Source: Mesorhabditis belari
Taxonomy: Eukaryota; Nematoda; Chromadorea; Rhabditida; Rhabditidae
Direction: 5' to 3'
NCBI GenBank assembly: GCA_958450365.1
Contig: CAUEEP010000759.1
Coordinates: 1,188,001 to 1,252,000 of the forward strand
Length of the DNA stretch: 64,000 nt
Shown: positions 1 to 12,023 of the stretch, in pieces
How positions within the stretch are numbered: position 1 is the stretch's first letter
Layout of the letters: every line of letters begins with the position of its first letter
Notes under the pieces: generated by a model
The model's input: only the letters and a program-made list of their open reading frames with translations
What the model was told of the DNA's origin: nothing
Databases searched by the model: none
Position numbers and translations under genes: made by a program

Positions 1-196
1 CGCTCATCAAAAGCCAGATGTGCTGGGAGATTTGGCAGATTTCAAAATAAAAACTTTCTTTTTTTTCTTTCTTTTCTTTTGTGCTTGATAACTTTTTAAA
101 AATCACTTTGTTGATAGAATTTGAAGGAATTTTGAGATCAAAAACTGGCTTTTTTTTTTTAAAAATCTTACCCCCGAACTGCTGTATTTGTTCTAA

Positions 197-723
197 TATT
201 AGGTTGATGCAAAAGTCTTTTTCATTTTTTTCGTACTTCCGCTAAAAAGTAACAAATGCACCAATTGAACAACGGTTTATTGCATTCGAAAGGCCAATTA
301 TTTTTCTGCAAAATGACATTAAAACGAGTTTAAAATGCCTTATGTCTAGATTTTTTTGAGCGCCTGAAGTCGGGTAGTCAAAAAAGGCGACGGCTCGATG
401 ATGCATTTTAGACGCTTTAGCTAAGGAAACCAATCTTGATGTTAATAAATAAAAGATAGAGCACAAAAAGTTCGATATTTTTTCAGATTTTCAGAGAAAT
501 TGATTCAGCCAATTTCTTTATAGAGGTTTTTATAGATTTTTATGATTAAACCCGTTTATCACTCTCGAATTTGCTTGAAAGTGAACCCAAATTGAATTAA
601 AAAGATGGGAAATTCAACAATAAACACTTTTCATTTAGAGCAAACCATAGGTTAATTGATGACTTTGTTATTTTTCAAAAGAAGTACGAAAAAAATGAAA
701 AAGACTTTTGCATCAACCTAATA
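197..723. mobile_element. mariner-type MITE or decayed mariner element
   Basis: The ends at 199-239 and 681-721 are near-perfect 41-bp inverted repeats beginning TTAGGTTGATGCAAAAGTC. Both are flanked by TA (197-198 and 722-723), the Tc1/mariner target duplication. The start resembles published mariner ends of the TTAGGTTGGTGCAAAAGT kind. The 440-bp interior has no recognisable transposase, so it is a non-autonomous or heavily decayed copy. Confidence 0.85.
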
Positions 724-965
724 GAAGACCCAAATCTTTAAAATCCACTATTTTCCAATCAATAACTTTTCTACCGTACACCGTTTTGCTTTCTTGGAAT
801 CATCCCTTTAAATCTAAAATTCGAACTACTACAACAGAGATCAAGAACTCAGAAAAAGAGGGAATAGTTTCATTGTTAGATTTCAGTGATTTAACTGATT
901 TAACTCATGTTAACTGAATAAATTAATCAGAAAAATTCCTCTTTGAAAGTTGTTTCCAACTTTAC
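724..965. other. AT-rich stretch, nothing recognised
   Basis: Low-complexity AT-rich DNA between the mariner MITE and a minisatellite. A 69-codon open frame begins inside the MITE end and is not credible as a gene. Confidence 0.5.
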
Positions 966-1194
966 AAGCTCCTTTGAATCTTTGAAGCTTTGAAGCTTTG
1001 AAGCTTTGAAGCTTGGAGGCTTTGAAGCTTTGAAGCTTTGAAGCTTGGAGGCTTTGAAGCTTTGAAGCTTTGAAGCTTTCAATCTTTCAAGCTTTCAAGC
1101 TTTGAAGCTTGGAGGCTTTGAAGCTTTGAATCTTTGAAGCTTGGAGGCTTGGAGGCTTTGAAGCTTGGAGGCTTTGAAGCTTTGAAGCTTTGGA
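966..1194. repeat. 9-bp minisatellite (GAAGCTTTG)n
   Basis: About 24 units of GAAGCTTTG, with the variant GAAGCTTGGAGGCTTTG scattered through the array. Confidence 0.95.
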
Positions 1195-1792
1195 AAAATC
1201 GAAGAGCAGTCTGTAATAGAGAAACTTTTGAGAGAAGGTTTGAAAAATCTATTCTTCTATTAGAATAAATACAGTAAATAAGAATTCCTCATCTCGTTTG
1301 CATGAAAACTTTTTTTTGCAAAAATTTTCTACGAAATTCATTTACCCATTCATTGACTTTTAAGACCAAAAGAGCAAATGAATAAAAAGCGAAAGAAAGC
1401 CTAAATTCTTAAATTTTAACTCTAGCTGAAGAGCTGAAACTTGAAGCGCAAAAAACAAAGCTTGAAGAAGAAAACACCGAAGAAACTGAAGAGCAATTCG
1501 AAATTTGCTCTTCAGCTTCTTCATTGCTCTATTTTGAACATCGATTCTGCTCTTGATTTACTTTGAAACAAGCTTTTCTCGCTCGACTCATTAGCGCTTT
1601 GTTTGCCAGCTGGATTGCACACATTTTTATGCACTTCTTTAGCATATAAATTTTCATGATGTAAATAAAAAACGCCTTTAATTTTAACGCCTTTAACATC
1701 TTTCTTGGTCGTCGGCAAAATCCATAAAAGCTTTATTACCTTCCATTTTTTAGAGTCACTTTTTTTCGCAACTTTGATAATCATAAAAACCG
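1195..1792. other. No gene seen; local inverted pieces
   Basis: AT-rich DNA. Around 1420-1530, AGCTGAAGAGC-like words occur in both orientations (GAAGAGCAA near 1490, TTGCTCTTCAGC near 1503), giving a small imperfect foldback. No exon with splice signals was found. Confidence 0.4.
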
Positions 1793-2412
1793 TGTTTCAA
1801 CTTGATTAAAATCTATTAATGAGTCTATTCTTCAATAATTTTTCCAATTAAGTCGTAAAAAGTCGTAAAACGTTCCAAATTCTAAGGTTCCAACGTCGCA
1901 GTCTTGCAACCGAATGCCTTAAGCTCGGATCAACCAGATATGAAACGCATCAGAGCTCCGGGTAGCTCAATAATCCTATGCATATCTTAGTTCGGATATC
2001 TGGTTGATACTCCCAGGTTGTCACCTCAGACTAAGCCTGAGGCTAGACTAAGCCATGCATATCTTAGTTCGGATATCTGGTTGATCCTATCAGACTGCTA
2101 GCTCAAATAATGTTTCAAGTAATGCTATCTAAAATCGATGTCTATGTCTATTAAAATAGATTGATGATTGACCGAAGGTTCACTCAGTTGTTGTGCATCT
2201 CTTAGCTCGCCTCTTTCATCATATCACCCTTTCAAAGTCGCAATCTTGCAACCGAATGCCTTAAGCTCGGATCAACCAGATATGAAAACACATCAGAGCT
2301 CCGGATAGCTCAATGATCCTACCAGACTGCTAGCTCGGGTTGAAGCTGTGTTTCAACTCGATTAAAATCTATTAATGAGTCTATTCAATGATGTTCCTAC
2401 TTGAGTCGTAAA
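1793..2412. repeat. Dispersed repeat R1, duplicated
   Basis: Two diverged copies share the words GTCTTGCAACCGAATGCC, CTCGGATCAACCAGATATGA and CAGAGCTCCGG (1892-2100 and 2236-2345). The leader GTTTCAACTYGATTAAAAT at 1793 recurs at 2348. Fragments of the same unit are inverted at 1978-2010 and 2053-2085 (TATCTTAGTTCGGATATCTG). A third copy is at 7101-7335. Family unknown. Confidence 0.8.
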
Positions 2413-2436
2413 AATTCTAAATTACCACCATTTTCC

Positions 2437-2756
2437 TACCGTAAATACTGTAATAGTACCCCAACGCCCTTGTACAGTCGCGTAGTCGCAAAAGTTTTTT
2501 AGTATTTCATTTTTTTCAAAGCGCCCGTACTTTCAAAAAATGCGTCTTTGGTATCAAAAAATAGCTGAAATTCAGGGCTATTTTTTTGATATCTAAACGA
2601 GCCTTGTAGCATAAACCAGTGTCGAGAAAAACTCGTTCAAAGCTAGACTCCGCAACACTTCGCACCGTCATTATGGATGGGGTACTATTACAGTATTTAC
2701 GATAGTTATTATTGTCGTTATCGGGGGCGGGGTACTATTACAGTATTTACGATAGT
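2437..2756. mobile_element. MITE family A, copy 1 (palindromic)
   Basis: Ends CCGTAAATACTGTAATAGTA and its complement are flanked by TA. The interior is a foldback built on an AATAGCTGAAATTCAGGGCTATT-type core (described at 2558-2585). A second right end (GTACTATTACAGTATTTACG) is repeated at 2724-2753, so either a partial copy lies next to it or the end was duplicated. Confidence 0.9.
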
Positions 2757-3112
2757 TTTTCTCAACTTTAAAGCCTTCTTTACTTTGAATTGTCGTTGAT
2801 TTCACAAGTTGAATGAACCAAAAAAAACCGTGTTTCAACTTGCTCAAAATGAAAAGGCTTTTTGTTGCTTAATAGCGACATCTCTTTAATTTAATTTAAT
2901 TTCTATATTTCGACATTTAATTTCCATCTTTTCTCAATCTTATAGTTTCTTAATCTTATAACATTTTAAAATAACAATCTTTTACAATAAAACCTTTCCA
3001 TTTATCATTGAAAGATCGAAATTTTCCAAAAAACGAAGCATTTCCTTTCATTTCTTTAGATTCAATTTTACGCGTAGAAATCTCGTGAAAAAAAACTCAA
3101 AAACTCTGAAAT
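2757..3112. other. No gene seen
   Basis: AT-rich DNA with short TTTAATTTAATTT and TTTCTTAATCTTATA repeats. It contains another copy of the common GTGTTTCAACTTG word at 2830. Confidence 0.4.
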
Positions 3113-3460
<348 letters not shown>

Positions 3461-4020
3461 CTTGTTCAAAAAAACGATAAGATCAACTTTTGAAGTGCGA
3501 AAACGCAAATTTTTTTTGAAGAAATTTGATTTTCGGAAGGAGGAAAAGCTTGAGGGAAAAGCTGAAGAAAAGGAGGTGGAAAAGGAGGTGAAAAAGGGGG
3601 AAAAAGAGGCAAATTTCTGGATTTCGAAGGGAAAGATTTCCCGAATTTCCCCGAATCGAACGCGCAAAGGAGACTAAACGATATTTGCACAAATTTGCCC
3701 CATTTTGATCACAAAATTTGTTGGGAAAAGGGCTGAATTTGTCTAGAAGAGAATCCCTTCACACCGAAAAAAGATTAAGGGTTTCAAAAAGGGCAAAAAG
3801 GAGGATGAGAGGGGAAAAGGAGAATTCCCCCGAGGAAGTTCCGTGATTTTTGCGGATTTTCGCGGATTTATCCCGAATCTTTTTATCGTTTTCCCTTCAT
3901 TTCTCATTTCTAATCTTTCCCCATGCTTTTTACATTCGGTTTTCGATAAATTTATTGATCTAGATTTCATCTAAACGTTTTTTCTAAGCTTTAAAAAAGA
4001 GAAAACGAAAAACGAGAAAA
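3461..4020. other. Purine/pyrimidine-skewed stretch without a clear gene
   Basis: The + strand is purine-rich at 3535-3620 (GGAGGAAAAG-type words) and 3770-3830. Open frames on both strands reflect composition bias; no splice pattern supports them. Confidence 0.4.
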
Positions 4021-4262
4021 GCTGACTGGACAAGCTCGAAAAGCTGAACAAGCTCGAAAAGCTGGACAAGCTCGAAAAGCTGGACAAGCTCGAAAAGCTG
4101 GACAAGCTCGAAAAGCTGGACAAGCTCGAAAAGCTGGACAAGCTCGAAAAGCTGGACAAGCTCGAAAAGCTGGACAAGCTCGAAAAGCTGGACAAGCTCG
4201 AAAAGCTGGACAAGCTATCCTACTAGAAAAGCTCTTCTACTAGAAAAGCTCTCCTACTAGAA
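4021..4262. repeat. 18-bp minisatellite (CTCGAAAAGCTGGACAAG)n
   Basis: About ten near-identical 18-bp units from 4032 to 4213, followed by a degenerate tail of CTACTAGAAAAGCT units to about 4262. Confidence 0.95.
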
Positions 4263-4394
4263 AAGCTATCCTAATAGAAAACCTATTCTATTATCAGATG
4301 CAACGATTTTTAACACATATTGATGCGCTTCAGTTTTTCTTTTCTTATTCTTTACGCTATTGAAATTGAAATCAATCGTATTTTCGTCTTTTCA

Positions 4395-4744
4395 CTAATA
4401 GATAGAGTGTGTTCCTCGCGAGTAAGTAATTACTCGAGTAAAATTTGCATCAGGAATCTTTACTTGATTAATCGGCGCCTTTTGGTCGAGTAACTACGAG
4501 GAATCCTCTTTACACGTTGAGTAAATTGAATATCTTTACATTTGAAGGGAATTTGCTGTATCAGTGTTGAAACAAATCAGTTCAACGTTTGAATATCTTT
4601 AAAGGTGTATATAAGGCGGCGCTTGTGATTTTTGCGTCAATTTTTTGCAATTTTGCAATCATTTTCGCTAAAAGTACGGTAATTTTTCCTAAGCGTGCGT
4701 TTTAAAAAAGGCATTACTTGCGAGGAGCACACTCTACTAATAGA
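4395..4744. mobile_element. hAT-like MITE with 8-bp target duplication
   Basis: Inverted ends TAGAGTGTGTTCCTCGCGAG (from 4403) and its near-complement ending at 4736 are flanked by the direct repeat CTAATAGA (4395-4402 and 4737-4744). An 8-bp duplication and a TAGAG start fit the hAT superfamily. The 334-bp body has no transposase. Confidence 0.8.
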
Positions 4745-5135
4745 ATGCACCTCTTTTCACTAATATTTGATTGAGGAAAAAGTAATGTCGATTTTGAATT
4801 GGGAAAAGATGGGAAAAGATGGGAACAAGTCATCAATAAATAATGGAGAATATCTCATTGATTAATGTGCGTTTGTTTATGTTTTTAGTAAGAAACAGTT
4901 TTGGCGTTCAATTTAGGCTCAATTTCAAAGTTCAATTTAGCCCGCAAATGCTATGGGAGTAAAAATAAAATTGATTTGGAGGAAAAATTGGAAAATTTTT
5001 TTTGCGAAAAAATCATAAGGGGGGACCACATGGATTTTCGAGGCTCGATCGGAAGAAAAATATTTTCATTTTTAAACCTCTTTTTTGTACGTTTTAGAGC
5101 AAATTCAATAGAATTAGAGTGGTTTTAAAAAAACA
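4745..5135. other. Upstream of the synaptotagmin-like gene; no exon proven
   Basis: Contains a short open frame from about 4901 to 5128 without recognisable homology or a convincing donor. The N-terminal exon(s) of the downstream synaptotagmin, including a membrane anchor, may lie here or before the window. I could not identify them. Confidence 0.3.
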
Positions 5136-5226
5136 ATAAAGTCTAGACAGTCACTAGAAAGTCACTAGATAGTCACTAGAAAGTCACTAGATAGTCACTA
5201 GACAGTCACTAGACAGTCACTAGACT
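5136..5226. repeat. 12-bp minisatellite (AGTCACTAGAYA)n
   Basis: Seven to eight units of AGTCACTAGACA/AA/TA abut the next inverted-repeat element. Confidence 0.9.
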
Positions 5227-5369
5227 TGCTTAACGAGAATTAATGAGACAAATGGGTCGCGCAACTCAGAAAACACAGAGAAAACAAGTGCGAAATAGAA
5301 TTGACGTGCAACCCTTGGAGTTGCGCGGATTGGAGGCAATTTGGAGGCGATCTTTCTCGTTAAGCAAGT
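5225..5369. mobile_element. Short MITE with 15-bp inverted ends
   Basis: CTTGCTTAACGAGAA near 5226 is repeated inverted (TTCTCGTTAAGCAAG) near 5355-5368. A nested inverted pair, GCGCAACTC and GAGTTGCGC, lies inside. Target duplication not clear. Confidence 0.7.
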
Positions 5370-5613
5370 TTAACGGAAACGTGTGGCCCAAGATTAAACT
5401 CATTCTTTGAGAGATTTAATCATTTTCTTTGAAACTCAACTTTTTAAAATCTCTTCTCTAGGCTTAAATGGCAAATTTACTCACTAAAATATCATATTTT
5501 GTATTTTTCCTTTGGACAAACAAAGTTTTTGCCCGGTATTACGATAAACAAATCTCTTTAAACTGCTTTACTCTTGAAATTGAGTTTATTGAAGTCAATC
5601 TTTTGCACCTACA

Positions 5614-5842
5614 CTACTGGACAATGAAATATCATATTTGAAAAAACTCTTTCGCACTTTTGCGCGTCTGTAACTCCATTGTCTTTACTGTATTTCTAAA
5701 TATTAATATTATCATTGTGTAGCCCTTGAAAAGAGCTTTCAGAAAATGTCTAGCACTAATAGTTTAAACTCAAAGACAATGGAGTTACAGACGCGCGAAA
5801 GTGACGATCGTTTTTCAAATATCATATTTCATTGTCTGTAAA
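5614..5842. mobile_element. Palindromic MITE family C, copy 1
   Basis: Foldback with ends CTGGACAATGAAATATCATA and its complement near 5822-5840. Internal arms hold GTCTGTAACTCCATTGTCTT and its inverse. The interior is in opposite orientation to copy 2 at 6243-6475. Confidence 0.85.
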
Positions 5843-5885
5843 TAGAGAGTTATTTTGGAATAATCAATCATTTGAAAATATTTAG

Positions 5886-8800
5886 GAAAAGAAAAAGAAG
5901 TCAGCCGAAATGGTCGAGCTTTCCGAGAGTGATGACGATGAGCCGCTTTTCAAGAAAAGGTTTCAAATTTTATCAAGTACAAACACTATAAACACTAAGT
6001 CTATCTACGTCAACCGTAGATAGACTTAGTGTCCAGGTCCAGGATCTTGTCCAGGCCTAGTTCCAGCCCTACCTTAATAAGTAACTTAATCAAGGAAAGA
6101 GACAAAAGGAAACATATTTGAAGAGAAAAGGAAACGTATTTGGAGAGAAAATAATAATAATAATAATACAAAGCCTAGTAATTAAACCGAAAAATGAAAC
6201 CTTTTTCTTTGTGATAAAGTTTAAATGAAGTGTAGAAGATATAGTACTGGACGATGAAATATCATATTTGAAAAAACTCTTTCGCACTTTCGCGCATCTG
6301 TAACTCCCTTGTCTTTGAGTTTAAACTATTAGTGCTAGACATTTTCTGAAAGCTCTTTTCAAGGGCTACACAATGGTAATATTAATATTTAGAAATACAG
6401 TAAAGACAATGGAGTTACAGACGCGCAAAAGTGCGAAAGAGTTTTTTCAAATATGATATTTCATCGTCCAGTACTATATCTTCTACACTTCATTTAAACT
6501 TTATCACAAAGAAAAAGGTTTCATTTTTCGGTTTAATTACTTGATTTTGAAAGAAATAAACGTCAAATTTGCTAGTAAAATTCGTTATTTTCTTTTATCT
6601 CTTCATTATATCTCTTCGCTTTTATCTCTTCTTTAAAAAAAAATGTTATTCATTTAATTTGAAATCCCCTTTATTTTCCTTTCAAAAAACAGTAAATTTT
6701 ACCTTTTTTTACTTCAAAATTTGAGCAATTAAACTGAAAAATAAGCTCTTTTTATTCGACTAAAAAATCTGATTTCATTTTTAATCGGATTCACTTAAAA
6801 ACGAGAAAAAATGAGAAAAAATGAGGAAAAAATGACTTCAAATTCCTCAAGAAAAGGTACAATTTTGCCATTTTTACCACAAAATTGCCACCTCTTTCCC
6901 CGATACAAAAAGGTTATGAAAAATGAGATTTTTTTTGTGCCTTTAAACAGAAAAAGTCTTTTGAAATCATTTGCCTTTTTAATTGCCTTTTTAAAGTTCG
7001 AAATTGAAAAGTTTTTGAATTGAAAAACATCGAGCAAACCTTTTAAATGATTTTTTTTTGAGTCCTTCACTTTGAAAGATCAATTTTTTAAAGCGTTTGT
7101 CTATTAAAATAGATTGACGATTGACCGAAGGTTCACTCAGTTGTTGTGCATCTCCTTAGCTCGCCTCTTTCATCATATCACCCTTTCAACGTCGCAGTCT
7201 TGCAACCGGATGCTTTAAGCTCGGATCAACCAGATATGAAACGCATCAGAGCTCCGGGTAGCTCAATGATCCCACCAGACTGCTAGCTCGGGTTAAAGAC
7301 TAAGCCATGCATATCTTAGTTCAGATATCTGTACCAGCCCCGCTTTAGCCCAGCGCCGCTTTAGACCAGCCCCGCTTTAGCCCAGCCCCGCTTTAGCCTA
7401 GCCCCGCTTTAGCCCTTAGCTTTAGCGCCTTTAGACCAAAAAGGTGCGGGGCTTTAGACCAGCGAACTCGAACCTTAGTGGATCGTGCCTCGGATTCAAG
7501 CACTTTACCACTTAGCCACAGGTGCTTTATACCAGCGCCTCTCACTAACGTTCGCGTTTTACACTCAAACTAAGCCCCGCACCTTTTTGCCAATAGCTGC
7601 GCACAGACGGACTTAGACGGTTTCAGCTTAATGGATATCCATCCACTCGATTTCCGATTGCTTTTATATACAGTCAAACGTCGATTTAATGATTCTCAAG
7701 GGATTTAATGATTCCATCGTTAGATCGAACGTCGTTATAAAGTATACGGAAAGTAGAGGCCCAAAGTAGAGCACAGATTTACCTTTCTAATGGTACAAAC
7801 TGGACTAATTTTAATAGCTTTGTTCTCTTTAATAAAGAGTCCACTCTATGTGCAATTAGCTTGTTAACTGAGTCTTTAAAGTCTACGTTGAAACAACGAT
7901 TTGAATATAACTTCCTTTCAACAAGCCCAACTGTTTTGATTTAACCCTTGTTTTTATTCTTCAAAAGTTTTCAAAATTCCACTTTTCAAATCCTTTTGCT
8001 TGCATTTGCTTTGAATTTGATTTGAATCGAAAGCTGTGACTCTCTAGCAATCGTGGCTCCATCACTCCTCCATCCGAAACCCTCAAAATCCCTTCTTCCA
8101 TCGCGTTTCCGCTCATCGACGCAACGAGAGAAATTTCCGCTTTCACATAGTGAATCCACTCAATCGATGCCATTGATCAGCTCGTGGAGTGTCGCACATT
8201 TATTCTCATCCACGTAAGGATTTGGGAATAGGGTTTAGGATTTGTAAGCCTGTTGGCTGTTGTAGCCTGTTGTATGTTCTGTAAGCCATGCCAGATCAGT
8301 TCTGGCTTCTGGATTTAGGAATAGGGTTTAGGATTTGTAAGCCTGCTGTAGGATTTGTAAGCCTGTTATAGGATCTGTAAGCCATGTCAGATCAGTTCTG
8401 GCTTTGACTATCGTATCTATCTTAGCTATCGTAAACTATCGTAGCTTTTGACTGCCGTAATTACCCAGGCACTACCGTAACTACCCAGGCACTACCGTAA
8501 ACATTCTAATAGAAAAGCCGGCTCAATGTTCCTCTAAAATTCTCTTTTTTGTGCGCTAGCTATACCCGAATTTTCAAGAGCTCAAAAATATGGGATTTTC
8601 TGGGCTAATTCCAGCTAACTTCTGGCTTGGCTAAGAAAAAAATAGACTTAAAACACTCCAGCTTAGGATTGAAACAAAAAAATTGGAAAATAGCCATGAT
8701 CTTCGTGCTTTAAAGTCTATTTTTAAAAGCCTACGTTTCCCCCAAATGATTCTAATCCAAAAACAAGAATTGAATCATTAGAATTGAATTGAGTTGAAAG

Positions 8801-11800
8801 CAAGACTTGCATCATCATTAGAATTGAATCATTATAAATGTTTCTCTTTTAAAATGACACTTGAAAGCATAAAGTAGTCAAATTTTAACAAAAAAATAAA
8901 GCAAGTTTCAATTTTGAGAAGTTCATCTGTTTCGAAGAAGTTTTAGTTATAAAATCCAAAATTTCACAATATTACTTCACGAAATTCCATAGTAAAACAT
9001 AAAAAAACAAAGATTAAAATAATATTTTGATAAATAAGACTAAGAATTGTAAGATTTTATGGCCGATTGACTCAATTTTGTTCTCAATTTCAGCTCGGAT
9101 GCTTCGGATTCGTCGGAGCGTCGAGCCTCATCCGCCAAAAATAGTCTTTTCCTCTTTAGCGAGGATGCTGATTACACAGAAGAGGTAAATTTCGATAGAA
9201 TTTCTTGTAAATCAGTTTAAAAATAAGCTCCTTATTGCTAAGCTCCCTATTGCCCAAAAACAAAAAATATTTAGACCGATGAAGTGGACGATCGATCGGT
9301 GCTCCGCTACGAGCTCGGTTTCTACGAGAAAACGGGGAAAGATTGCTATCGGTGAGTGAAATTGGAATTGTTTCTGGAAAACGCTGAAAACGTAATAGCT
9401 AAAGTTCAGTCTGAAATTTGTAGCTAGCTAAATAGCTAAATAAGCTAAATAACTTCCCGCTAAATAACTTTCTAGTTAAATAACTTCCCTCAATAAGCTT
9501 CCCTCAATTTAACATTCAAAAATTCATTAAACCAAACGACTAAACTAAACAATGAAAATTTCACTCATCCAGTCTGAAAAGTAAAAAGGAAAATACTTTA
9601 ATAGGACTCGAACCCTAGTGGATCGAGCCTGAAACGAGCCTGGAATCCAAGCACTTTACCACTTAGCCACAGGCGCCTCGTGAGACCGACTAGAGTTAGC
9701 TACTTAAAGCGACTTTTCACCCAACATTGCAACCTACTTCCAGTCTGAAAAGTAAAAAGGAAAATACTTTGACAGGACTCGAACCCTAGTGGATCGAGCC
9801 TGAAACGAGCCTGGATTCAAGCCCTTTACCACTTAGCCACAGGCGCCTCGTGAGACCGACTAGAGTTAGCCACTTAAAGCGACCTTTCACCCAACATTGC
9901 AACCTGCTACCACTTTAAAGTTTTAAACATGCTACCACTTTAAAGTTCATTTTTTAAGTAAACTTTCGACATCTGGCATACCAAATTCTTTACTTTAAAT
10001 CAAGTTCTTAAGCTAATATTTGCATTTTCAGAGGCACATTGACCTTCGCTTTACGCTACGATTTCATCCATCGTGTGCTGATGTTACATGTTTTACGCGC
10101 CAACCATTTACCGGTTGAGGTGAAAAATGTGAATGCTTTTGAAGTGATATTAGCTGGTTTTAGTTTTTTAGATTAAGTACTCGAATTTAGTACTCGATTT
10201 AGTACGATTTAGTACTCGATTTAGTACTGGATTTAGTACTTGATTCAGTACTCGATTTAGTACTTGATTCAGTACTCGATTCAGTACTCAATTTAGCACT
10301 CGATTTAGTACTCGAATTTAGTACTAGAAATCTCGAAAATTCAGGACAAAGAACAAACGGTGGACCCGTACGTGAAAGTGTACTTGTTGCCGGATCGGCG
10401 GAGTCATTGCAAAACGAGGATATGCAAGAAAACTTTGGATCCAGGTTGGAGAGCTAGTCGGATCTCTCGGTCCCCATTGTTCTCTCGGTTTTGTAGCAAA
10501 AAATCGAAATTGATTTATCTTCAGAGTTCAACGAGATGTTCAGCTTTGACGTGCCATTCAATAGTCTATCAAATAAAATGTTGCAGGTTTGTGTGAAGAC
10601 TTGAATATTTGAATGAAATAAACTTTTTAAAGTTTACCGTCTACGATTTCGATCGATTTACGAGACACGGATTAATAGGTGAGCAGTTAATCTGTTCCTA
10701 AAAGCAGTTTCTAAAAGTTAATCTGTTCCTAAAGGCAGTTTCTAAAGGTTAATCTGTTCCTAAAAGCAGTTTCTAAAGGTTAATCTGTTCCTAAAGGCAG
10801 TTTCTAAAGGTTAATCTGTTCCTAAAAGCAGTTTCTAAGGGTTAATCTGTTCCTAAAAGCAGTTTCTAAAGGTTAATCTGTTCCAAAAAGCAATTTCTAA
10901 AAGTTAATCTGTTCCTAAAGGCAGTTTCTAAAGGTTAATCTGTTCCTAAAAGCAGTTTCTAAAAGTTAATCTGTAAATCGGTGATAAATTAGGGTTAAAC
11001 TTGAAACATTCGAAATTCATCGCGAAAATTCAATTAATTTCTAGGCTAGCTATGTTTCCGTGAAGTTAAATCTTGTTTTTGGATCTAATTTTTGTTGGCA
11101 AAGGGATAGAAGAGAAGAAAAAAACTAGTTGAATTTTCAATAATGCATATTTTTAAATAAAATTATCTTCATGATTCAATTAGCAGTCGCAATAACCATT
11201 AAGTATTAATAACTATTAAGCCACTTTACTTTTTTTTGCATGACTGTGGCATTTTCTAAGCTACAGATCCCGTAGTTTTTCAAGGAAAAGAAAAAATACC
11301 CTATTTTATAATGCACAAATAGAGTAAACCGTTTTCTTTTAGGCAATGTGATTATGAGGGATCTTTTCGATAAATCCGATCTCTACGCATGGACGGAATA
11401 CACGATGCAAATCGTTTGCAGTCAGGTAAAGATCGATTAAAAAACAAATCATAAAGCAACGTCCAACAAACACGATAAAACAAACAAAAAATGAGACCAA
11501 CTCTGCTGATTTGAGCAAAGTCCTGAATGAACTGAAGGCAAGGGAATGACCAGAAGTGGAGGTAATCGTTTGGGGGGTAACCGAAGTGGAGGTAACCGTA
11601 ATCAAACTTGAAACCTCATTCAATAGATCTTATGATGAGCCTGTACATGAGTCTCTTGTACATGACCAAAAAAAACTAGCTTCCTAAAGTAACTCTACGA
11701 GAAATAGAGCAAAAATGAGGTCAAGGAGGGTTTTTTGAGCCTCCTTGACCGGCTGGCTAGACCGGCTGCAACTTTGAATCAATGTTTTTGAATAATCTTT

Positions 11801-11937
11801 TTTGCATGCAATAGAAATTGAATGAAACTAAAAAATAAACTTTCATTAATTCAAGAAACTTAAGTTTCTATAAGAGTTTAGTAAACTTTGACTAAAATCA
11901 ATAGCTTTGAAATGTAAAATGATGAGAATAGTAGTAG

Positions 11938-12023
<86 letters not shown>

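Noticed and set aside
6530..6553. GGTTTAATTAC followed by TTGATTTTGA, reminiscent of a nematode spliced leader
   Set aside because: Only the first 11 bases match, no donor follows, and the word lies in the arm of a MITE palindrome.
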